Part shown: positions 58,597-64,000 of the stretch, one piece after another | How the letters are laid out: each line of letters begins with the position of its first letter | Position numbering within the stretch: position 1 is the stretch's first letter | Assembly: GCF_902499135.1 (NCBI RefSeq) | Contig: NZ_CABVPR010000010.1 | Span: 45,075 to 109,074, forward strand | Length of the DNA: 64,000 nucleotides | Origin: Burkholderia dolosa | GTDB lineage: Bacteria; Pseudomonadota; Gammaproteobacteria; Burkholderiales; Burkholderiaceae | Direction: 5' to 3' | Program-made: the position numbers and the translations under genes | The notes under the pieces: generated by a model | Seen by the model: the letters and a program-made list of their open reading frames with translations, nothing else | What the model was told of the DNA's origin: nothing | Databases searched by the model: none

Positions 58597-59190
58597 ATGA
58601 AGCCAACCCTTCGTGCCAGCATCGCTGTCGCCGCACTCGGCGTCGCCTTCCTCGTGTCGCCGCGCATCGCGAGCGCCGACGGCGACGATACCGCACTGAC
58701 CAACCTCGTCGCGCTCGCATCGCAACGGCTCGCACTCGCCGAACCGGTTGCCCGCTGGAAATGGGCGAACCACAAGGAAATCGAGGACAAGCCGCGCGAA
58801 GCCGCACTGCTCGATGCGGTCGAAAAGCGCGCGGTGCAGACCGGCGTCGATCCCGCGTTCGCGCGAACCTTCTTCGAGGATCAGATCGCGGCAAGCAAGG
58901 ACGTGCAGAACGCGCTCTTCGCGGCGTGGCGTGCGACGCGGCCGCCCGAGGGCACACCGCCGGACCTCGCGACGAGCACGCGCCCTGCGCTCGATCGCCT
59001 CACGGAGAAGATGCTCGCAGGCCTCGCGCAAGTCGCGCCGTTGCGAAATGCACCCGATTGCCAGGCGCGCCTCGCGCGCAGTATCGCGAACTGGAAAACG
59101 CTCACCCGCTACGATTCGGCCCAGGCACGCGCGCTCGACACCGCGCTGTCGCACGTGTGCTCCGCAGGCGGCGCCAGCGCGATCGGCTGA
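58597..59190 (+). CDS. Secreted chorismate mutase (AroQ gamma type)
   Basis: A 197-residue exported protein with a signal peptide ending near SADG. The mature part has the helical AroQ-gamma pattern: LVALASQRLALAEPVARWKWANHKE, with basic catalytic residues and the C-terminal helix RSIANWKTLTRYDSAQARAL. Exported chorismate mutases occur in pathogens such as Salmonella and Mycobacterium; their role outside the cytoplasm is unclear. A separate chorismate mutase domain is in pheA in the same window. It is a monocistronic-looking gene. Confidence 0.85.
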   Translation: MKPTLRASIAVAALGVAFLVSPRIASADGDDTALTNLVALASQRLALAEPVARWKWANHKEIEDKPREAALLDAVEKRAVQTGVDPAFARTFFEDQIAASKDVQNALFAAWRATRPPEGTPPDLATSTRPALDRLTEKMLAGLAQVAPLRNAPDCQARLARSIANWKTLTRYDSAQARALDTALSHVCSAGGASAIG

Positions 59191-59209
59191 CGCCGATAAA
59201 CGGTCGTAG

Positions 59210-60337
59210 TCAGGCCGCCGATGGACGCGCGACCAGCGGAAGCAGTTGCAGGCCGCGCGCGAGATGAGTCTGCAGCAAGCGGTGGGTAAAGGGTTCGAAC
59301 GCGCCGTCCGTGCGATCGGCGGCGAGTTGCGCGGCTGCATCGAGCGAATCTGCGGCGCCCAGATAGCGCCACCCGTCGATCACATGAAACACGCGACGCT
59401 CGCCGCTGGCTTCGAATGCGACCGCGCCGTCGAACGGCCACGGCGCGCCGCCTGCCCGCACGGTGTCAACCGCCGGACGGCGGTTGTACGACGGACGCAG
59501 GCGGGCGATCCATTGTGCTTCGGCCAGCATCGCGCCGAGTTCATTGCCGGTCTCCCGCCATTCGACGCGCCGCACCTGCTGCGCAAGCCGCATTTCTTTC
59601 GACGATCGCCGCTCGCCGGTCAGCAACGCACGCAGCCGCTGCCGCACGCGCACGCTACGGCCGACGTAAAGCGGCTCGTCGTTCTCGCCGAACAGCGCAT
59701 ACGCGCCGCAGCCGGCCGGCGCCGTATCGAGCCACGCTTCGGTCAGATCGCCCGCCAGACGGAAGCGCCGCGTCGTGCGCGCGATTTGGTCACGCAGCCG
59801 CTCGAGCGGAACGATCTCGTGCAGTTGCCGCCAGAACTGCCACAGCAGGTCCGCGTCCGCCAACGCGCGGTGCCGCGCTGAGGGAACGAGGCCATGCCGC
59901 TCGATCAGCGCGTCGAGACCATGCCGCGCTTCCCGAGGGAATAGCGCACGCGACAGCCGCACGGTACATAGCACGTCGGGATTGAACGCATAGCCGGCGC
60001 GCTCGAATTCCGCCCGCAAAAACCCGCGATCGAAGCTCGCGTTGTGCGCAACGAACAGCTTGCCGTCGAGCCGCTCGAACAGCGCGGGCGCAAGCGACGC
60101 GAACGACGGCGCGTCGCGGACCATCGCGTCGGAAATACCGGTCAGTTGCTGAATGAACGGCGGAATCGACTGCCCTGGATTGACGAGTGTGGTCCACGTC
60201 GACACACCGAGCGGGCCGACTTCGACCACCCCGATTTCGGTGATGCGATGCTCGGCGGACGAACCGCCGGTGGTTTCAAGGTCGACGAAGACGAGCGGCT
60301 GTTCGCTGGCGGGATCGGACAGACTGGAATCGGGCAT
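59210..60337 (-). CDS. DEDDh exonuclease fused to a UvrC-type GIY-YIG endonuclease domain
   Basis: A 375-residue two-domain protein. The N-terminus (about 1-180) is a DnaQ/epsilon-like 3'-5' exonuclease: VDLETTGG (motif I), HNASFDRGFL (motif II), HRALADADLLWQF (motif III). From about residue 205 a GIY-YIG-type domain starts (GCGAYALFGENDEPLYVGRSVRVRQRL), as in UvrC and the Cho excinuclease. Such fusions are known in Betaproteobacteria and annotated as DNA polymerase III epsilon or as repair nucleases; it is not the replicative epsilon subunit. It probably acts in DNA repair. Confidence 0.9.
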   Translation of the reverse strand: MPDSSLSDPASEQPLVFVDLETTGGSSAEHRITEIGVVEVGPLGVSTWTTLVNPGQSIPPFIQQLTGISDAMVRDAPSFASLAPALFERLDGKLFVAHNASFDRGFLRAEFERAGYAFNPDVLCTVRLSRALFPREARHGLDALIERHGLVPSARHRALADADLLWQFWRQLHEIVPLERLRDQIARTTRRFRLAGDLTEAWLDTAPAGCGAYALFGENDEPLYVGRSVRVRQRLRALLTGERRSSKEMRLAQQVRRVEWRETGNELGAMLAEAQWIARLRPSYNRRPAVDTVRAGGAPWPFDGAVAFEASGERRVFHVIDGWRYLGAADSLDAAAQLAADRTDGAFEPFTHRLLQTHLARGLQLLPLVARPSAA

Positions 60338-60445
60338 TGAAAAGGCACATAAACGAAGCTTCCGTGAGTATGCACCGGCATACGCGTTCGCGGCCAGCCC
60401 GAATCGGCCGCTTCACCGGGCTTCCGGTTTCCGTCGGCTTCAAAA

Positions 60446-60473
60446 GCAAAAAGCCCCCGCAATGCGGGGGCCG
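60446..60473 (-). terminator. Terminator of the cold-shock gene
   Basis: GCCCCCGC-AAT-GCGGGGGC hairpin, with TTTTTGCTTTTG downstream on the minus strand, 26 bases after the stop. Confidence 0.85.
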
Positions 60474-60498
60474 GACGTGATCGGCAGTGTGCGGCGCG

Positions 60499-60702
60499 TC
60501 AGATCGCCTGGATATTCGCTGCCTGCTTGCCTTTCGGCCCGACTTTCACATCGAACGAAACACGCTGGTTTTCCTTCAGCGTTTTGAAGCCGTCCATCCG
60601 GATTTCGGAAAAGTGCGCAAACAAGTCCTCGCCACCATTGTCCGACGTAATAAAGCCAAAACCTTTAGCATCGTTAAACCATTTCACGATACCGGTATCC
60701 AT
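60499..60702 (-). CDS. Cold shock protein, CspA family
   Basis: A 67-residue single OB-fold RNA chaperone. RNP-1 KGFGFITSD and RNP-2 DLFAHFSEI are intact, as is the N-terminal [11 protein letters not shown] pattern (from ATG 60702; an alternative in-frame ATG at 60717 adds five residues). It is preceded by a long leader (about 110 bases) from a strong promoter, as in cold-induced genes. The paralogue name cannot be fixed. Confidence 0.92.
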   Translation of the reverse strand: MDTGIVKWFNDAKGFGFITSDNGGEDLFAHFSEIRMDGFKTLKENQRVSFDVKVGPKGKQAANIQAI

Positions 60703-61094
60703 ACCTTCGTTCCCCACTCGATTAGATCAAAAAAGCTACTTTTTATAGCCGTTTCCCGAAATCCCGGAAGCATCGCTCCAGCAACCTTGCCAGCCCGCTG
60801 CCCGAGGACGAGTGCTCACTTTATAAATTGGACAATCCGGGCACGTCAAGAAATTTTTGGCGTGCGCTTTATCGGAAAAATGCTAATACGGTTGGGATCG
60901 GTACCCGAGTCCCTTTTATTAATCGATTCGCGCTTAAAACCTGTCAATATTACCGGGATCGGATCACCGATAATACCGATGCTGAAAAACCTACCGGCTT
61001 CACACGGAGTCGGTAAAATCCTCGGGTTTTTTCCGGGTTGCGGAAATCCTGGGACGTTGCGATGCTGACACTATGCCGACAGAGGGAGAACGCC
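60703..61094. other. AT-rich intergenic region with the csp leader and promoter
   Basis: About 390 bases, noticeably AT-richer than the genome. It holds the csp promoter and leader on the minus strand. The 61000-61080 part includes GGTTTTTT and CCGGGTTGCGGAAATCC segments that may fold; no other gene is seen. Confidence 0.55.
60820..60849 (-). promoter_or_regulatory. Promoter of the cold-shock gene
   Basis: On the minus strand TTGACG (60849-60844), 18-base spacer, TATAAA (60825-60820). Start would be near 60813, leaving about 110 bases of leader before the ATG. Confidence 0.7.
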
Positions 61095-61349
61095 ATGTGG
61101 CTGGACGGAATCAGGCACCTCGCGAGCCGGCTCGGGCGCGTCCGTCGCAAGTCCCGTGCTTTGGCCGAAACTGCGCGCGAAGCGCCATGCGACACCGAGT
61201 TCGACACGACGTGGCACGGCGATCACTGGCAGAACCTGCTGGCGTCGCCGCTGGACGCGCGTCATTACGTGATGGAAGACTGGACCTACACGCCGACTCG
61301 CACCGACGTTGACGAAACGGCGCCGACGGGCAAGCGGAAGCGGCGCTAG
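61095..61349 (+). CDS. Hypothetical protein, 84 residues
   Basis: The frame begins MWLDGIRHLASRLGRVRRK behind a GAGGGAG ribosome site 7 bases upstream and ends TAPTGKRKRR. It is highly charged, with a tryptophan-rich middle (DTTWHGDHWQNLLASPLDARHY). No domain is recognised. A real gene by ribosome site and composition; function unknown. Confidence 0.6.
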   Translation: MWLDGIRHLASRLGRVRRKSRALAETAREAPCDTEFDTTWHGDHWQNLLASPLDARHYVMEDWTYTPTRTDVDETAPTGKRKRR

Positions 61350-61375
61350 CCCGCACGCGGGCGGAAACGCGGGGC

Positions 61376-61459
61376 AAAAAAAAGCGCGACTGGGAAGTCG
61401 CGCCGACAAAGGTTTGGAGATCTTTTCCGTCAACGAAAAAGTCTGCTTCGGAAAGCAGA
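61376..61459 (-). ncRNA. Predicted small RNA, three hairpins with intrinsic terminator
   Basis: On the minus strand a TATACT -10 box (61471-61466) is followed by a ~84-base transcript: a first hairpin CTGCTT-TCCG-AAGCAG, a second CTTTTTC-GTTGAC-GGAAAAG, a single-stranded ATCTCCAAACCTTTG stretch, then a GCGCGACT-TCCC-AGTCGCGC terminator followed by eight T. No minus-strand gene lies upstream, so the terminator belongs to an unrecognised transcript. The C-rich single-stranded part could pair with Shine-Dalgarno sequences. Confidence 0.6.
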
Positions 61460-61465
61460 GATCGC

Positions 61466-61471
61466 AGTATA
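61466..61471 (-). promoter_or_regulatory. -10 box of the predicted small RNA
   Basis: TATACT on the minus strand; no strong -35 hexamer at 17 bases. Confidence 0.4.
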
Positions 61472-61851
61472 GCGAGAGAACATCCTTTCATTATCCATGC
61501 TGTACACAAACCTCTATTGCCGAAGCGTCAATAATCGCGCTACGGCCGCGTGCACGCGCGCCTGAGCGCCTGTCGCGATCGCGCAACGACGAGCACGCGA
61601 TCGCGATCACTGCGATTCTCGCTGCGCCGCAGCGAACCGTTGTCGCACAAGGCTTCCGGCGTACACCCGCATTTTTGCGTGATCCAAAATTCACTATTGC
61701 TTAAAGCGGTTTTGGCCGGCGCAACGATGGCTCCATACACTGCAAACGGATTCTGACACGGGCCTCTCGTCCTTTTTCGGCGCGCTCTCCGCGTTGCCCG
61801 CCGACGTCAGCAGCAGGTTCGATCGACATCATCCTGTTCGGAGACAAATCC

Positions 61852-62994
61852 ATGAAAAAGACCCTGATCGTCGCAGCGTTGTCCGGCATGTTCGCCGCCT
61901 CCGCCCACGCGCAAAGCAGTGTCACGCTGTATGGACTGATCGACGCCGGTATTACCTATACGAATAACCAGCACGGCCACAGCGCGTGGCAGCAAACGAC
62001 CGGCTCGATCAACGGCAGCCGGTGGGGCCTGCGCGGCACCGAAGATCTCGGCGGCGGAATGAAAGCGATCTTCACGCTGGAAAACGGCTTCGGAATCAAC
62101 AACGGCACGTTGAAGCAGAATGGCCGCGAATTCGGCCGGCAGGCGTTCGTCGGTCTCGCGCACAACGGCTACGGGTCTCTGACGCTCGGTCGTCAGTACG
62201 ACAGCGTCGTCGATTTCCTCGGCCCGCTGTCGCTGACCGGCACGCAATACGGCGGCACGCAGTTCGCGCATCCGTTCGACAACGACAACCTGAATAACTC
62301 GTTCCGGATCAACAATTCGGTCAAGTATCAGAGCGCGAATTACGGCGGGCTCAAGTTCGGCGCGTTGTACGGCTTCTCGAATTCGACCGACTTCTCGAAC
62401 AATCGCGCATACAGCGTCGGCGCGTCGTACAGCTTCATGGGCTTCAACCTCGCCGCCGCGTACATGCAGTTGAACAACAACATCAACTCGCTGGCGCTCG
62501 CGGCCAGCGATCCGGGCGCCGTGGCCGGCGACTGGACGTTCGCGGCAAGCCGACAGCGCACGTGGGGCGCCGGCCTCAACTACGCATTTGGACCCGCGAC
62601 GGCCGGCTTCGTGTTCACGCAGACGCGCCTCACCGATTCCGCCGGAATCAGCGCCGGCCAGTCCGGCGTGTCGGCCGGCATTCCGCTGACGGGCAGCACG
62701 CGCTTCAACAACTACGAAGTGAACGGCCGCTACGCGCTGACCCCGGCATTCTCGCTGGCGGGCTCGTACACGTACACCGACGGCCGCCTCGACGGCCAGA
62801 AGCCGAGCTGGCACCAGTTCAATCTGCAGGCCGACTACGCTCTGTCGAAGCGCACCGACCTGTACCTGCAGGGCGAATACCAGCGCGTGAATTCGGATGG
62901 CCTTGCGATCGGCGCGAATATCAACGGGCTGGGCGCCGCGTCGTCGACGAACAAGCAGATCGCGGTGACGGCCGGCATGCGCCACCGCTTCTGA
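61852..62994 (+). CDS. Gram-negative porin (Burkholderia OpcP/OmpC-like)
   Basis: A 380-residue outer-membrane trimeric porin. Signal peptide MKKTLIVAALSGMFAASAHAQ; then the typical start QSSVTLYGLIDAGITYTNN and SRWGLRGTEDLGGGMKAIFTLE; C-terminal strand ends in MRHRF (Phe terminal). It has the 16-strand barrel repetition of Gly/aromatic strands. The leader contains a GGAG ribosome site. A two-way terminator lies just after. Confidence 0.93.
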   Translation: MKKTLIVAALSGMFAASAHAQSSVTLYGLIDAGITYTNNQHGHSAWQQTTGSINGSRWGLRGTEDLGGGMKAIFTLENGFGINNGTLKQNGREFGRQAFVGLAHNGYGSLTLGRQYDSVVDFLGPLSLTGTQYGGTQFAHPFDNDNLNNSFRINNSVKYQSANYGGLKFGALYGFSNSTDFSNNRAYSVGASYSFMGFNLAAAYMQLNNNINSLALAASDPGAVAGDWTFAASRQRTWGAGLNYAFGPATAGFVFTQTRLTDSAGISAGQSGVSAGIPLTGSTRFNNYEVNGRYALTPAFSLAGSYTYTDGRLDGQKPSWHQFNLQADYALSKRTDLYLQGEYQRVNSDGLAIGANINGLGAASSTNKQIAVTAGMRHRF

Positions 62995-63032
62995 GCATCG
63001 TCGCGGCGGGCGTGCCCTGCGCGCGCATGTAT

Positions 63033-63062
63033 GAAAAAGCGCCCTTCCGGGGCGCTTTTTCG
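63033..63062. terminator. Bidirectional terminator between porin and greB
   Basis: AAAAAGCGCCC-TTCC-GGGGCGCTTTTT symmetrical hairpin serving both convergent genes. Confidence 0.85.
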
Positions 63063-63091
63063 TTTCCGCGACGCGTCGAGACCGGTGGCGG

Positions 63092-63655
63092 TCAGTCTTC
63101 GCCCGCTGCCGGATAGCGGACGTCGAGCACGTCGATCGGCTGCGGGCCGGCCGGCGTCATCAGCGTGACGGTATCGCCGACCTTCGCCTTGATCAGCGCA
63201 CGCGCAATCGGGGAGATCCAGCTGACGTGACCGCGATCGAGATCGACTTCGTCGATCCCGACGATTGTGATCGTGTGCTCGTCGCCGTCCGGCGTCGCGT
63301 AGTCGACGGTCGCGCCGAAGAAAACCTGATCGGTGTTTTCCTGCCGGCTCGCGTCGACGACTTCGGCGAGATCGAGTCGTTTCGTCAGAAAGCGGATGCG
63401 CCGATCGATCTCACGTAGCCGCCGCTTGCCGTAGATGTAGTCGCCGTTCTCGGATCGGTCGCCGTTCGACGCGGCCCACGACACGAGTCGAACGACTTCG
63501 GGACGCTCGACGTCGATCAGATTCAGCAGCTCGTCCTTCAGCCGCTTGTGCCCGGCGGGCGTGATGTAGTTTTTCGCGCCGGCTGGAATCGCAGGCTGGG
63601 TCGAGTCGAAATCGTCATCGTCGCCGTCCGATTCTTTGACAAACGCCTTGTTCAT
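63092..63655 (-). CDS. greB: Transcription elongation factor GreB
   Basis: A 187-residue factor that rescues backtracked RNA polymerase by stimulating transcript cleavage. The coiled-coil N-terminus has NYITPAGHKRLKDELLNL and the SENGDYIYGKRRLREIDRRIRF tip region; the C-terminal FKBP-like domain contains VGDTVTLMTPAGPQ. The 27-residue acidic head (ESDGDDDDFDSTQ) is unusual and longer than in E. coli GreB. Start ATG 63655. Confidence 0.93.
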   Translation of the reverse strand: MNKAFVKESDGDDDDFDSTQPAIPAGAKNYITPAGHKRLKDELLNLIDVERPEVVRLVSWAASNGDRSENGDYIYGKRRLREIDRRIRFLTKRLDLAEVVDASRQENTDQVFFGATVDYATPDGDEHTITIVGIDEVDLDRGHVSWISPIARALIKAKVGDTVTLMTPAGPQPIDVLDVRYPAAGED

Positions 63656-63764
63656 GATGCAGGTTCGATGCAGGGATGGTCGATGTTTCAAGGGTACACG
63701 AACGCGCGTCCGGCAAGGCCGCGCGGCGCAATTTGAGAATAAGGCTTCCCTTTTTATACAACCC

Positions 63765-63773
63765 TGCTATAAT
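63765..63773 (+). promoter_or_regulatory. Extended -10 promoter of the tRNA-Arg pair
   Basis: TG-C-TATAAT extended -10 at 63765-63773, starting near 63780, just before the first tRNA. Confidence 0.7.
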
Positions 63774-63786
63774 TTCGCTTCTGCGT

Positions 63787-63863
63787 GCGGCTGTAGCTCA
63801 GTTGGATAGAGTACTTGGCTACGAACCAAGGGGTCGTGGGTTCGAATCCTGCCAGCCGCGCCA
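63787..63863 (+). tRNA. tRNA-Arg (anticodon ACG)
   Basis: 77 bases. Acceptor GCGGCTG pairs with CAGCCGC; anticodon loop CTACGAA (ACG, probably A-to-I edited by TadA); T arm GTGGGTTCGAATCCTGC; encoded GCCA end. Confidence 0.96.
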
Positions 63864-63868
63864 CCTTT

Positions 63869-63897
63869 TCGAGGGCCTTCCAAACCGAAGGCCCTTT
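63869..63897 (+). terminator. Hairpin between the two tRNA-Arg genes
   Basis: AGGGCCTTC ... GAAGGCCCTTT hairpin with a short T tract; may be a terminator or a processing site. Confidence 0.5.
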
Positions 63898-63927
63898 CAG
63901 TTCGAAGTTGTAGAAGTTGTATCGCGT

Positions 63928-64000
63928 GCGGCTGTAGCTCAGTTGGATAGAGTACTTGGCTACGAACCAAGGGGTCGTGGGTTCGAATCCTGCCAGCCGC
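63928..64000 (+). tRNA. tRNA-Arg (anticodon ACG), second copy, 3' end outside window
   Basis: First 73 bases, same as the tRNA at 63787-63863 over that length; the last four bases (GCCA) are beyond the window. A tandem identical gene. Confidence 0.93.

Larger units (their letters stand above)
61350..61851. other. Region between the 84-residue hypothetical gene and the porin gene
   Basis: 502 bases without a protein gene; it includes the predicted minus-strand RNA and, further right, the porin leader with a GGAG ribosome site at 61840-61843. Confidence 0.55.

Noticed and set aside
63787-64000. Tandem tRNA repeat as a possible mobile-element attachment site
   Set aside because: The copies are complete tRNA genes with no integrase or direct-repeat island in view.

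Overview
This 64 kb window reads as part of a large chromosome of a Burkholderia-type betaproteobacterium, most likely the Burkholderia cepacia complex. The evidence is the very high GC content, the conserved block gyrA-serC-pheA-tyrA-aroA-cmk-rpsA-ihfB-lapA-lapB, the tmRNA tag ANDDTFALAA, a DUF4148 protein, a Burkholderia-type trimeric porin and an Fds-type formate dehydrogenase. It is almost entirely core genome: I see no insertion sequence, prophage, integrase or CRISPR array. Because third codon positions are so GC-rich, most long open frames opposite real genes are shadows.

Left part (1-24 kb): a truncated histone-deacetylase-like hydrolase and divergent mltB; then a long minus-strand run with cysM, a helix-hairpin-helix protein, LPS and sugar-nucleotide genes (hldD, hldE1, ugd), lapB-lapA, ihfB, rpsA, cmk, and the aromatic amino acid genes aroA, tyrA, pheA and serC, followed by a DUF2059 protein and gyrA. 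The gyrA product carries His at position 87 of the quinolone-resistance-determining region. On the plus strand follow an OmpA-family protein, ubiG, gph and the tmRNA gene ssrA, whose -10 box overlaps the gph stop codon.

Middle part (24-48 kb): a regulator (ModE-like DNA-binding domain plus periplasmic-binding-like domain) faces the fdsGBAD operon for molybdenum NAD-linked formate dehydrogenase. Then come an FAD monooxygenase, a TPR-glycosyltransferase fusion, a citrate/proton-type MFS transporter, two poorly characterised proteins (one DUF2968), a class I glutamine amidotransferase-like hydrolase with a long disordered N-terminus, a GntR regulator with an amidase, dsbB, and a purine salvage set (xdhC, adenine deaminase, guanine deaminase). 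A yybP-ykoY manganese riboswitch precedes a GDT1/UPF0016 transporter gene.

Right part (48-64 kb): a DUF4136 lipoprotein, pepN, fbp, tRNA-Thr, and a minus-strand operon made of a DUF2946 short protein, a TonB receptor, a BNR-repeat protein and a thioredoxin-like protein. The DUF2946 protein has both the CXXC and the C-terminal RAPP motifs of the copper-sensing upstream reading frame CruR of Bordetella, so this looks like a copper-controlled uptake operon regulated by a nascent peptide. Then come a secreted chorismate mutase, an exonuclease/GIY-YIG fusion, a cold-shock gene with a long leader, a small hypothetical gene, a predicted three-hairpin small RNA ending in an intrinsic terminator next to a porin gene, greB, and two tandem tRNA-Arg genes (the second cut by the window end).

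The strongest candidates for follow-up are the CruR-like copper operon, the predicted small RNA beside the porin, the GyrA His87 substitution, and the isolated xdhC.
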